A program made the position numbers and the translations under genes. The notes beneath the pieces were generated by a model. The model did not search any database. It was not told where the DNA came from and saw only the letters and a program-made list of their open reading frames with translations. A DNA stretch of 64,000 nucleotides from Spirosoma endophyticum. Lineage in GTDB: Bacteria > Bacteroidota > Bacteroidia > Cytophagales > Spirosomataceae. This document shows positions 1 to 7,373 of the stretch, one piece after another; position 1 is the stretch's first letter, and each line of letters opens with the position of its first letter. The stretch is taken from NCBI RefSeq assembly GCF_900112365.1, contig NZ_FOLQ01000019.1:1-64000 (forward strand), read 5' to 3'.

Positions 1-281
1 GCATCTTTGTCGGCTACTTTATCCAGCAAGGGTTTACGTCCCCGTCCTGGTTTGGTTTGTAGTCCTGCGAGTCCATCGGTTTTAAAGCGTTTCAGCCAGC
101 TATTAACACTCACATGGCACATGCCCACAATCTGGGCAACATCTTTCGATTTACGGCCAGCCGCTTTGAGTAGGATGGCTTGGCAACGCATCCGAAAGCT
201 ATGGCTATCATTGGTTTTTAATTCACGTTCTAAATCGGCACGTTGGATATCGGTTAGAACCGGAGTATTTACTCGTCCCAT
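1..281 (-). CDS. IS630-type transposase, N-terminal part (runs off window)
   Basis: The reading frame starts with ATG at 281 and is open to the left edge, giving about 93 residues. The segment IVGMCHVSVNSWLKRF followed by GLAGLQTKPGRGRKPLL is the helix-turn-helix and linker typical of IS630/Tc1-type transposases, which cut and paste DNA at TA targets. The DDE catalytic domain would lie outside the window, so I cannot say whether the element is active. I could not define the terminal inverted repeat; the AT-rich stretch at 290-400 is a plausible place for it. The family assignment is by recognition of the HTH and linker only. Confidence 0.72.
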   Translation of the reverse strand, partial: MGRVNTPVLTDIQRADLERELKTNDSHSFRMRCQAILLKAAGRKSKDVAQIVGMCHVSVNSWLKRFKTDGLAGLQTKPGRGRKPLLDKVADKD

Positions 282-534
282 GAGGGCAAGTTAGAAAATA
301 ATGCAAACTATTTCTCACGGACTACTTATCATCATATAATTAAACATATACCTAAAATAGTTTAATTATATGCTTTATTTTCTGAAGTTTGTCTATTCTC
401 AGATTAGGCCTCATAATTTAATGGCTATTAAAAAAATAGCTACAGTTCAAGCCTCACGACTCTGGTTAGGCCAATAAGCTGGCGTGAACTATTAACAAGT
501 ACTCAACTCATCCATCCTTCCTTAAATAAAAAAA

Positions 535-1515
535 ATGATACTCTACATCAAATACATGGTCACCCGGCGCTGCAAGATGATTGTGCAAGCCCTAGTAGAG
601 CAACTAGGACTGCCCAAAAGCGAAGTTAGTTTGGGGAAAGTGGAGCTGAAAGCGCCCATTACCGCCGAGCAACGTGACCATTTTAAAATCGCTTTACTGC
701 AAGCAGGCCTTGAACTGATGGACGATAAAAAGGCCCAGTTGATTGAACAAATTAAAAACGTCATTCATGCCATGTTAGAAACCGAGCAACTACCTAAAAC
801 CAAAAACTCAGCCTACATCAGCGAAAAACTACATTACGATTATACCTACCTAGCCAATCTGTTTTGTCAGGTTACGGGCACTACCATTGAGCACTACATT
901 ATTGGTCAACGAATCGAACAAGTGAAGGAACTACTGATCTATGATGAGCTGAGTCTTAGTCAAATAGCCTATCAGCTCAACTATAGTAGCGTAGCCCATT
1001 TATCCACCCAGTTCAAAAAAGTCACGGGCTTAACCCCTACCTTTTTTAAACAACTTAAGGGCCAGTACCGCCAATTTCAACCCGATGAAGAACTGCTTTT
1101 TGACCAACTCAGTACCTCATTTGCCTGGTTCCTAAGCAGCCAACAGCGTCAGCAGTATCACCAGGCACTACGAAGCGGTTGCATCTTACTGTTAACCAAC
1201 CCGAAGAAAACCATTCTTTGGGCAAGCCGTAGCTTTTTAAGCTTGACGGGTTATCAGCCCATTGATGTAGTAGGAAAAACGCCTAAGCTTTTGCAGGGGC
1301 CGGGAACTGATCCGATTACGATAGGTTTGATTCGCAGGCAGTTGGATCAAGCTCAGGAGGTCGAAGCTAAGTTAGTCAACTATCGGGAGAGTGGCGAAGA
1401 TTATTTATTTCATCTCCGGATTGAGCCTTTACGGGATGATCAAGGCGAGTTAACTCACTTCCTGGCCGTAGGATATGATGTAAAAGAGGAGGATCAATAT
1501 GGACCTACTTGCTGA
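535..1515 (+). CDS. AraC-family regulator with C-terminal LOV-like PAS domain
   Basis: A 326-residue protein in three parts. Residues 1-80 resemble the HMA-like N-terminal domain of a Bacteroidota AraC subgroup (start ILYIKYMVTRRCKM). Residues 91-175 are an AraC-type double helix-turn-helix (LSLSQIAYQLNYSSVAHLS, then FKKVTGLTPTFFK). Residues 213-316 are a PAS domain with LOV-like sequence: TILWASRSFLSLTGY, GKTPKLLQG, and VNYRESGEDYLFHL. In photoactive LOV domains the flavin-binding cysteine lies in GxNCRFLQ; here that position is Pro250, so a normal flavin-cysteinyl photocycle is not expected. ATG 535 was kept because the N-terminal motif begins there. It probably senses a small ligand or redox state and regulates a nearby promoter, but the target is unknown. 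Confidence 0.85.
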   Translation: MILYIKYMVTRRCKMIVQALVEQLGLPKSEVSLGKVELKAPITAEQRDHFKIALLQAGLELMDDKKAQLIEQIKNVIHAMLETEQLPKTKNSAYISEKLHYDYTYLANLFCQVTGTTIEHYIIGQRIEQVKELLIYDELSLSQIAYQLNYSSVAHLSTQFKKVTGLTPTFFKQLKGQYRQFQPDEELLFDQLSTSFAWFLSSQQRQQYHQALRSGCILLLTNPKKTILWASRSFLSLTGYQPIDVVGKTPKLLQGPGTDPITIGLIRRQLDQAQEVEAKLVNYRESGEDYLFHLRIEPLRDDQGELTHFLAVGYDVKEEDQYGPTC

Positions 1516-1753
1516 CTGATCTGCCCTATATTATTTAGTCTAAAAGGGCTGCCTGTACGGACGGATTGATACGGTAAGCAATCACATTCGGTACGGCCCG
1601 ATGTAGCGGTTACTTCGTTTGGAATGCATAACCGTACCTAATTCGCCTGCTTCTTTTATCATTGCGCCTGATTTACAAGAACTAGGGGCTTTTTTATTAA
1701 TAACGTAGAATCTTCCGGTCTCGGCTTTTACTTCAAATTAAATAACGTCAATC

Positions 1754-1940
1754 ATGGAAGAGCTAAAGCAGTGGCTTCGAGACAATACCATGCCACCGAA
1801 TCAAAATGGATTCAGTTATACAGATATGCCTGAGTATCATCTTCATGCGCGTCCTGGGCGATGAACGCCAGGAGCATCCTGACAATGAGAAAGTGCGCAG
1901 GCTGGTTAAGGCCTGGCTGGAAAAACGTGAGATTTCCTAG
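1754..1940 (+). pseudogene. Small hypothetical gene broken by a frameshift
   Basis: ATG 1754 opens a frame (MEELKQWLRDNTMPP...) that stops after 36 codons. A second frame, one base out of register, continues smoothly as MRVLGDERQEHPDNEKVRRLVKAW and ends at TAG 1938-1940. The span is 187 bases, one more than a multiple of three, which fits a single-base frameshift. I do not recognise the product. The second part could also be an independent short ORF starting at the internal ATG. Confidence 0.35.
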
Positions 1941-2030
1941 CTTGCTTTGTTACCTTGACACCCGTCCCCAGCGTAGGGCTATTTGTTGAGAAAATAGACA
2001 AACCTATATCCGGTTTGTTTTATCTATACT

Positions 2031-2204
2031 ATGGAAAGCAAACCTGTTAAACCAGACTTACAAGTTGAGGTTCTAAGCGGGATGAAACTCAAGCAGTATC
2101 CGTGGGGCTATATCGCCGAAAAGTCCAGTGTTATCGTCGGTAGCCAAAATTTAGCAGATATACTGGACATACTTAACCGGGCGATACACGATCAAAAATT
2201 ATAA
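2031..2204 (+). CDS. Small hypothetical protein, 57 aa
   Basis: ATG 2031 to TAA 2204 encodes 57 residues beginning MESKPVKPDLQVEVLSG and ending with a helical stretch LADILDILNRAIHD. There is no signal peptide or membrane segment. A weak hairpin with a T run (about 2228-2256) follows and could end transcription. Function unknown. It sits in a region with several decayed small genes, so expression is uncertain. Confidence 0.4.
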   Translation: MESKPVKPDLQVEVLSGMKLKQYPWGYIAEKSSVIVGSQNLADILDILNRAIHDQKL

Positions 2205-2256
2205 AGAATTTGTACCGTCCCCAAACAGAGCCTGGCCATGCTGGGCTTTTTTTATT

Positions 2257-2583
2257 TCAACCCCAGGGAACATAGGTATAGCTTTCCTTGATTAGGTGTT
2301 GCAAATGCTCCAGTGCTTTGGCGTATTCCTCTAATCCCTCTGGTAGTTGCTGAATCGCTGCGATTTCTACATCAGCGAATCGTTTTACAACCTTCCAGGA
2401 CACGTTGTACAGAACCGGGTTAATATCGCCGATCATCGCATCCTATAACGCCTAGCGGTAATCCAGGTAGGCATTGGTAACCGTTTGCTTGCTGGCATTT
2501 GACTTTAATAAGGCAAATGCGGTAGCGGCTTCAGTAAGTAGCTGAACAGGCATTTTGCCGGGTGGCATGGGATGGCAGCTCAT
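2257..2583 (-). pseudogene. Small hypothetical gene with two in-frame TAG codons
   Basis: From ATG 2583 the frame reads 43 codons (MSCHPMPPGKMPVQLLTEAAT...), meets TAG at 2454-2452, two sense codons, TAG at 2445-2443, then continues open as MIGDINPVLYNVSWKVVKRF to TGA at 2257. Both halves have protein-like composition, so I read this as one roughly 108-codon gene inactivated by two nonsense codons. It lies 3 bases after the stop of the gene at 2587, suggesting a former operon. The downstream 59-residue half could still be translated from ATG 2436. No family recognised. Confidence 0.4.
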
Positions 2584-2586
2584 TCG

Positions 2587-2880
2587 TTATACCACCCATT
2601 TAGCTACCCAGTCCTTCACCTTCTGAAACGGTTCAACATGCCCCATATCTCCCGCGAACGCTTGATCCAGTAATGCCTGAATTTTTATAGTGGGATCATT
2701 ATCCCATTCAAGGCATTTTATAGCCGCATGATGCTCGTTCAGAAGCCGCAGCATATCGGCCACTTTCTGGCGGACCACGGCCGGATTTTCGGCAATATTT
2801 AGCTTGGCGAATTCGGCTTATTTCTCCTTGAGAAGCCGACCGTATTCCGCGCTGGTTGGTGTAGTAGAGGTGATTTTTCG
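2587..2880 (-). pseudogene. Hypothetical gene remnant with in-frame TAA
   Basis: The minus-strand frame reads ITSTTPTSAEYGRLLKEK, then TAA (2820-2818), then AEFAKLNIAENPAVVRQK and on to KDWVAKWVV before TAA 2589-2587. The match in style on both sides of the stop suggests a nonsense mutation. There is no ATG upstream before another stop, so the original start is lost or further away. A GTG at 2778 could start a 63-residue product. Function unknown. It is immediately upstream of the broken gene at 2257-2583. Confidence 0.35.
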
Positions 2881-2899
2881 TTAAGTGTTTCGCCGTCAA

Positions 2900-3266
2900 A
2901 ATGTTATATTAAGCCTCACTATAACCCCCTTTCCCCACCCATTTTTAGAAGCCTGGGTATATAAGTTGTACGGAAGTCAGTCATGACATGCACCAGACAA
3001 ATCCCCTGCTTTCTAGTAGGATAGCTTGTTGGCGCTATTGGTCACGATAGAAGATGGAACGCGTACATTACCCTGGTTGAATTTTGGCAAATCCGTTTGA
3101 TTTCAGCTAAGCGGCCAGTGCGATATATGCCGCCCTACAAATGGATTTGCCAAAAAACCACAATTTATTGCCGTAATCTCATAAGCTGCCACGGCATGAT
3201 GACCGACCAAACAAAGGGTTATGATGGCTGGTTTGCAAACTAAATACCTTACTTAAAATAATAACC
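2900..3266. repeat. Intergenic region with nested inverted repeat (3082-3155)
   Basis: No convincing gene is visible in this stretch. It contains a perfect 13-base inverted repeat: TTTTGGCAAATCC at 3082-3094 and its complement at 3143-3155. Nested inside the 48-base loop is a second pair, GCGGC at 3111-3115 and GCCGC at 3129-3133. The layout resembles a REP-like element or a structured RNA; there is no T run, so a simple terminator is less likely. It lies 112 bases upstream of the gene at 3267. Confidence 0.5.
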
Positions 3267-3512
3267 ATGCAAAATCAAACCGCAGCCTATTTACCTAGTC
3301 CTAGCCCGGTAACGCTGATTGTCTACCAGAAAGAACCGTATCAATACGTTGCCGTTTTTGTCAATCAAACCCGGCAGCAGGCGGAGGAAACGTTCAAAAA
3401 AAAGTATGACCTTCAGCCTGAGGAAGTTTATGAGGTGAAGGAATACAAAGATGTTGAAAGCTACTCGGTCACCGAGGACGGCAATCTGCTGGTGAACGGC
3501 AGTTATAAATAA
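3267..3512 (+). CDS. Hypothetical protein, 81 aa
   Basis: An 81-residue acidic protein without signal peptide or membrane segment. The middle (LIVYQKEPYQYVAVFVNQTR) has alternating hydrophobic residues suggesting beta strands, followed by a charged segment EETFKKKYDLQPEEVYEVKEY. Codon use looks normal for the organism. The start at ATG 3267 follows an AT-rich leader (TTAAAATAATAACC). No family recognised. Confidence 0.55.
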   Translation: MQNQTAAYLPSPSPVTLIVYQKEPYQYVAVFVNQTRQQAEETFKKKYDLQPEEVYEVKEYKDVESYSVTEDGNLLVNGSYK

Positions 3513-3812
3513 GAAACTAGCTATAAAGGTCCCGAAAATGATCAACCTGGGTGGGATGGCGTGGCTATAATAAAACCTATACCTTCAACACTGGCCTTCG
3601 AGGGCAAAGATGATCCCGATATCGTCCTGTTGCGCATAACCACACTCGTGGGGGAATGTTAAGAGTAGGTGATTCATTCCTTAATCGTTTTGTAGACTCA
3701 CCGAGTGAAGTCAGGCAGGGGGCGTTATTGACAAAGGGAGCAGAATCGCTTATTCGTGAACAATCGAAGGTTTGCCGAAGTTGTTCCCCCACTAACTAGA
3801 TAAACAAAGACT
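3513..3812. other. Intergenic stretch without a supported gene
   Basis: A 71-codon minus-strand frame exists here (3577-3792), but it has an atypical composition rich in Arg, Cys and Pro and no recognisable domain. I treat it as spurious. No terminator or repeat was seen. Confidence 0.4.
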
Positions 3813-4058
3813 ATGAGCAAGGGAGCCACTCAACCAACTGTTCGCGATACGGCCGACGACACCAAGAAGTACGAATTAGACACTAATTTGCCCGACGAAG
3901 CGCAGGGTAAAACAGCGCGGGGCAAACACAAAAGCAAGCAAAGTACTGAAGACCAACATGACGCCACCGGATCTGTTGAAACGAATCGGGCTGGTGGTCA
4001 TGGGCATTCGGGTCACAGCGGGAGCCGGAGTGGCAGCGACTCGAACGCGGAAAAGTAG
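3813..4058 (+). CDS. Hypothetical disordered protein, Gly/His/Ser-rich tail, 81 aa
   Basis: An 81-residue highly hydrophilic protein. It has no hydrophobic core: the first half is rich in Thr, Asp and Lys (RDTADDTKKYELDTNLPDE), and the tail alternates Gly, His and Ser (AGGHGHSGHSGSRSGSDS). Such proteins are usually intrinsically disordered, and the His-rich tail could bind metal. That is inference. A strong terminator follows at 4165-4193. Confidence 0.5.
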   Translation: MSKGATQPTVRDTADDTKKYELDTNLPDEAQGKTARGKHKSKQSTEDQHDATGSVETNRAGGHGHSGHSGSRSGSDSNAEK

Positions 4059-4164
4059 ACATGGTCGCCTGGCTGTTTTAGTTGGATTGGCAGTCGGCTA
4101 ACCGGATGAAAACGCAGACTGGCGAATACCCCCATCGATGAGGGCTTAAAGTGATCAAAGAGTA

Positions 4165-4193
4165 GACCCGGACATATTTGATCCGGGTCTTTT
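4165..4193 (+). terminator. Rho-independent terminator
   Basis: GACCCGGA (4165-4172) pairs perfectly with TCCGGGTC (4182-4189) around a 9-base loop and is followed by TTTT. It lies about 110 bases after the stop of the 3813-4058 gene on the same strand. Confidence 0.75.
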
Positions 4194-4268
4194 GTTTAAG
4201 GAGAGGCCAGTGCATCCAAATCTGGCGGTAATCATAAACGGATTCGCAAGCTTGAGAAAGGGTAAGTG

Positions 4269-4314
4269 TAAATGGTAGCAGGTCTGGTTAGACTATCAGG
4301 CCTGCTACCATTTA
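4269..4314. terminator. 14-bp perfect inverted repeat between convergent genes
   Basis: TAAATGGTAGCAGG (4269-4282) and its exact complement (4301-4314) flank an 18-base loop. The hairpin lies between a plus-strand gene and the 3' end of the minus-strand gene at 4339. It has no strong T run, so it may be an mRNA-end stabilising hairpin or a two-way terminator. Confidence 0.5.
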
Positions 4315-4338
4315 TAGTATCCACTGATTACCTATCAG

Positions 4339-4623
4339 TTACTGTTGCAGTGGGATAAGACTTGGGGCTGAGATGGGTTCAGCGGCATAGAGTCTTGCCT
4401 GGTAGCCTTTATTAAGCCCGACCGCTATCCATACTATATCGCCTGTGGTTAACTCTCTGCCGGATAAGAAACCATACTCGGGTGTTCGGAACAGGTCCTC
4501 GCCGTGGGGGATGAGCCGAAACCACTCCTGGTCGCCAATCTCGTTAAACTCATGCGTAGCAACATAGTGCTGGATGTCCCCTGGGGTAAGAGTTGGAATG
4601 GGATTGTGAGTTTCGATGTTCAT
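4339..4623 (-). CDS. Hypothetical protein, 94 aa
   Basis: A 94-residue soluble protein starting MNIETHNPIPTLTPGD. The part TGDIVWIAVGLNKGYQARLY looks like a small beta-barrel strand pair, and EYGFLSGRELTTGD precedes it. No signal peptide. No family recognised. The AT-rich DNA just upstream (4624-4670) is the likely promoter region. Confidence 0.5.
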   Translation of the reverse strand: MNIETHNPIPTLTPGDIQHYVATHEFNEIGDQEWFRLIPHGEDLFRTPEYGFLSGRELTTGDIVWIAVGLNKGYQARLYAAEPISAPSLIPLQQ

Positions 4624-4719
4624 GACTGTATTATTTAAAGATGTTTTTTACCTATATAACGAAAAGGGGAGATAAAAGCGTTTATATAAGCTTATAAAAC
4701 CGCAGCGGGGTCTAATTAA

Positions 4720-4917
4720 AAAACGGACGGCACTAAGCACCCTGCGCGGTACGGGACCATCAAAGTCTCCGCTGCAACGGACAAAGTCAATAAGGGATAT
4801 GGTCATGACAAGCTGCGGCTGGTAAGTCAGCAACACAATCCTGAGTGGCCGATGAAGCAGAACTATTTGTCACCTAGGTATACAACGCGTTGGGACGATA
4901 TATTGGAAGTAAAGTAA
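4720..4917 (+). pseudogene. 3' remnant of an unidentified gene
   Basis: A 65-codon open frame follows directly after a TAA at 4717-4719 and contains only an internal ATG near its end. Its translation (TDGTKHPARYGTIKVSAATD..., ending RWDDILEVK) has normal protein-like composition, so it looks like the C-terminal remnant of a truncated gene. A near copy of its last 20 bases (GGGACGATATAYTGGAAGT) recurs at 5219-5238, suggesting a partial duplication. Confidence 0.35.
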
Positions 4918-4935
4918 GTTTAAGTTGACACCGTT

Positions 4936-5139
4936 ATGAACCGAGTCATTGCGCCAGGTGACCGGGTGATCGTCACACCCCTCAAAAATGGCATTACCCG
5001 TAAATTGTACAAGGCAACCGTGATTGCCTAGATGTCATCGGGCAAACTCAAAGTTCAGCCCGATGGGGATAAACGCCAGACATCGAAACTGGTCAATACT
5101 AACGATGTAAAGAAATTGGCCGATAAACCCACACCATAA
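4936..5139 (+). pseudogene. Small SH3/KOW-like gene interrupted by TAG
   Basis: ATG 4936 gives MNRVIAPGDRVIVTPLKNG and continues to TAG at 5029-5031. After it the same frame continues MSSGKLKVQPDGDKRQTSK to TAA 5137-5139. The full frame is 67 codons. The PGDRVIVTPL opening resembles a small SH3-like or KOW-like barrel, but that is only an impression. One nonsense codon separates the halves. An ATG directly after the TAG could restart translation. Confidence 0.4.
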
Positions 5140-5218
5140 TCAATTTAGGAACTCAACAACTAATAAAAATGACTATGACACAAGAACAGATCATTTATCG
5201 CCCAGGTGTACAAACTAG

Positions 5219-5333
5219 TGGGACGATATACTGGAAGTAATTTAGTTAGAGCAAGTTTTCAACGACAGAGATTTATCTGGTGGAGTTGCTACAGTCGGAT
5301 GTCAATGATGCGATGGAAGCGGTTTGGGCGTAA
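5219..5333 (+). pseudogene. Duplicated gene-end fragment and short coding remnant
   Basis: Bases 5219-5238 repeat the last bases of the remnant that ends at 4917. Directly after this, 5250-5333 reads SKFSTTEIYLVELLQSDV and on to MEAVWA before TAA, preceded immediately by a TAG. It has coding-like composition but no start codon. Both pieces look like debris of decayed genes. Confidence 0.3.
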
Positions 5334-5350
5334 ATTAAGTTATGATAATT

Positions 5351-5902
5351 TTAATAGAGCTCCTTACCTAATTGTTGCCACCAATAAAATCCGTATTCTC
5401 GAACAGGTTTGGGTATATCATCAGGCCATGATTTTGCATACCAACTCCATTCTCCATTTTTCTTTTGTATGCATTGGTAATAAAAGGAATCGCTACAATT
5501 GATGCCTAAATAGTGGTATTGAATTTGAATAGCTATCGTTAACTTCACAACGTTTTGTTGTCCAAAAGCTGCAATAGTATGATTAAGATTATAATAAAAT
5601 GGATAAATATCATGCGTGCCTATATTTGAGATAATTTCCTCAGTAGGCATTGTGGCAATATTTGTTATTCCGCCCCCGGCTGCTGTACGTAGTGCATCAA
5701 TTATGAATTCAGGCCGTACTGAATAGATCGGAATTATAGTAGTATTTACAATTTGAAAAATATTATAAAAAGGATTTTTGGGATCAATGGATTCAAGTGG
5801 ATTTAATTTTACTTCAGGCCAAAACCATGAATAGGCAGAACCTATAAGAATTGAAATAACTATACTCAAAAAGGATTTTACAGAAAGGGTGAGTCTACCC
5901 AA
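5351..5902 (-). CDS. Membrane-anchored hypothetical protein, 183 aa
   Basis: A 183-residue protein with one N-terminal transmembrane segment (SFLSIVISILIGSAYSWFW, about residues 10-28), followed by an extracytoplasmic domain rich in Tyr, Ile and Asn. The gene is clearly more AT-rich than its neighbours, which hints at recent acquisition. It ends a minus-strand run of small membrane-protein genes (6067-7181), 165 bases downstream of the last one. No family recognised. Confidence 0.55.
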   Translation of the reverse strand: MGRLTLSVKSFLSIVISILIGSAYSWFWPEVKLNPLESIDPKNPFYNIFQIVNTTIIPIYSVRPEFIIDALRTAAGGGITNIATMPTEEIISNIGTHDIYPFYYNLNHTIAAFGQQNVVKLTIAIQIQYHYLGINCSDSFYYQCIQKKNGEWSWYAKSWPDDIPKPVREYGFYWWQQLGKELY

Positions 5903-6066
5903 CTAACTCTTTTTATCATTAACGTATCTTTTTTCAATTATTAATTTCCCCATCAGTCTATAAACATATTCCCCTCTGATAAGATCGCTTTTCTTGAAGT
6001 TATGACTTTGTTACAGAACGTTTTACTTTTTAACCAATCCTTCCCCTTACTAATCAGGGTCTTTTT

Positions 6067-6237
6067 TTAAAATCTCTGCCTATCGCTATCCATCCAACTC
6101 TGAATGATCAGCAGGGCCAGGCATACAACAATACCTATAGCATAATAATGCGTGAAACGAGTATGCATCGCCAGTTCTTCGGGAGTATAGCTGTTAACCT
6201 TTCCTTTCTCGATCAAGTTTAGTAGATCGTCAATCAT
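6067..6237 (-). CDS. Small single-TM protein, 56 aa, copy B of a three-member family
   Basis: Start ATG 6237, stop TAA 6069-6067, 56 residues beginning MIDDLLNLIEKGKV. It aligns without gaps along its full length with the 56-residue proteins at 6477-6647 and 45632-45802. The shared features are MID at the start, a K/R-G turn near residue 11, ELAMH at 21-25, then a hydrophobic segment (about 31-47, YYAIGIVVCLALLIIQ). The N-terminal half would be a cytoplasmic amphipathic helix pair and the rest a membrane anchor. Function unknown. It is the most diverged of the three copies. Confidence 0.6.
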   Translation of the reverse strand: MIDDLLNLIEKGKVNSYTPEELAMHTRFTHYYAIGIVVCLALLIIQSWMDSDRQRF

Positions 6238-6339
6238 GTTTGTTTGACTTTTAGGACTCAGTATTTATCATTCCTACCAATTCTTCCCCCTTACGGGTTA
6301 GATATATTTTGAGGTACTTTCCAATGCCATTTTGGGGCT

Positions 6340-6471
6340 CTATCGACGAACCATATACGTTAGCATAAACCAGTACAATGCGGCCAGGCTAATGCCAAAG
6401 CCCACAATGCGCAAAATCAAGCCGAGTAACGTGTCATTGTGCCTATTTTCGGGATCGTCCTGATTTTCCAT
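6340..6471 (-). CDS. Tiny membrane protein, 43 aa
   Basis: Start ATG 6471, five bases after the stop of the 56-residue gene at 6477; stop TAG 6342-6340. The product starts with an acidic, polar head (MENQDDPENRHND) and continues as one hydrophobic helix (LLGLILRIVGFGISLAALYW), ending in VRR. Tight spacing to the upstream gene supports translation in the same operon. No family recognised. Confidence 0.5.
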   Translation of the reverse strand: MENQDDPENRHNDTLLGLILRIVGFGISLAALYWFMLTYMVRR

Positions 6472-6476
6472 TGGTT

Positions 6477-6647
6477 TTATTTATAATCCTGCTTGATCAC
6501 CTCTTTATATTGCACCCATAGCAAGGCTAAGCAGATGCCAATGCCCACCATGAAATAATCCGTATGACGCAAGTGCATGGCCAATTCGTCCGCTGTACAG
6601 CCGGATAGCTCACCTTTGCCAATCCAATTCATAAATGCGTCAATCAT
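6477..6647 (-). CDS. Small single-TM protein, 56 aa, copy A of a three-member family
   Basis: Start ATG 6647, stop TAA 6479-6477, 56 residues beginning MIDAFMNWIGKGELSG. By eye it is identical at 33 of 56 positions to the protein at 45632-45802, with no gaps. Conserved blocks are GELSG (12-16), DELAMH (20-25), TDYF (29-32), GI.IC (35-39) and the terminal Q.KE. One transmembrane helix spans about residues 31-47. The cytoplasmic head is conserved more strongly than the membrane part, which suggests a binding partner. Function unknown. Confidence 0.65.
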   Translation of the reverse strand: MIDAFMNWIGKGELSGCTADELAMHLRHTDYFMVGIGICLALLWVQYKEVIKQDYK

Positions 6648-6699
6648 ATAGGTGCGGTTTAGGCTAAGTTTGGTTACTCAATTACAGGACCGTTTGCCA

Positions 6700-7014
6700 T
6701 TATAAGCTATTTAAGTAATCATACATTTGCTTTCGCTGATTACTTAAATAGCCAATCGATTCCTTTACGTTCGTAATAAAATTCCCATCAGCATCTAAGG
6801 CATTATTCATTTTCTCTAAACCTGGAAGTAAATCTGTTAAGTCAGCTACTGACTTATCGTACGAAGAAATTACCTGTCTTAAAACCGTCTTTTCTGCTTC
6901 AATTTCTTGATGATTTGCTTCCATATTTATGTCTATCTGGCTCAAGACCATCTCATTAATTAGTCCCGGACTAATTTCAGGGTAAAGGTTCCTGTGGTTG
7001 AAGCGTACTAACAC
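6700..7014 (-). CDS. Hypothetical coiled-coil protein, 104 aa, GTG start
   Basis: A 104-residue soluble protein, predicted mostly helical (QEIEAEKTVLRQVISSYDKS, LLPGLEKMNNALD), starting at GTG 7014. That start lies 9 bases after the stop of the 52-residue gene, fitting an operon. The frame is also open upstream across the end of that gene, so an earlier start overlapping it is possible. No membrane segment and no recognised family. Confidence 0.5.
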   Translation of the reverse strand: MLVRFNHRNLYPEISPGLINEMVLSQIDINMEANHQEIEAEKTVLRQVISSYDKSVADLTDLLPGLEKMNNALDADGNFITNVKESIGYLSNQRKQMYDYLNSL

Positions 7015-7022
7015 TAGCGAAT

Positions 7023-7181
7023 CTACTTGCGCTTGTTCCGTAGGGGTCCGATGAACAGGCCCGCGAATAGTGTAGTGAAGATCAGCAAGGCGATGCGGCC
7101 TATCTGACCGATCAGACTACCGCTGTACTCAATGCCATAGTGTTCGGCAACCGTTGGTTTGTCAATTTTCTGAGTATCCAT
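7023..7181 (-). CDS. Small membrane protein, 52 aa
   Basis: Start ATG 7181, stop TAG 7025-7023. The product begins MDTQKIDKPTVAEHYGIEYS and has one hydrophobic helix (IALLIFTTLFAGLFIG, about residues 30-45), ending in basic residues RNKRK, so the C-terminus is probably cytoplasmic. It is the first gene of a minus-strand run of five small genes (7181 to 6067). Function unknown. Confidence 0.55.
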   Translation of the reverse strand: MDTQKIDKPTVAEHYGIEYSGSLIGQIGRIALLIFTTLFAGLFIGPLRNKRK

Positions 7182-7373
7182 GTTTTTGAGATTTATGGAT
7201 TTAGTTGAACGAGTTACAACGTTTTTGTGACATTGACAAACAAAAAACCGTAGCTATACATCTGTCTTCGTTTGAATTACCTGCTGCACATCTTCTGGGA
7301 TATTCGACAGCAGGTTATAGTCAAAATTCCTACGTTGAGACCAGATCAACTCCCACGGTGATAGCGAAAGCTA

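Noticed and set aside
1754-5139. Reassigned TAG codon (amber recoding) as explanation for in-frame stops
   Set aside because: All large genes in the window end normally with TAG, TAA or TGA, one of the stops is TAA, and a frameshift is also present, so pseudogene decay is simpler.
5206-5502. 98-codon plus-strand open frame
   Set aside because: Basic, Arg/Tyr-rich composition typical of a non-coding frame; it overlaps the better-supported remnants and the 183-residue gene on the other strand.
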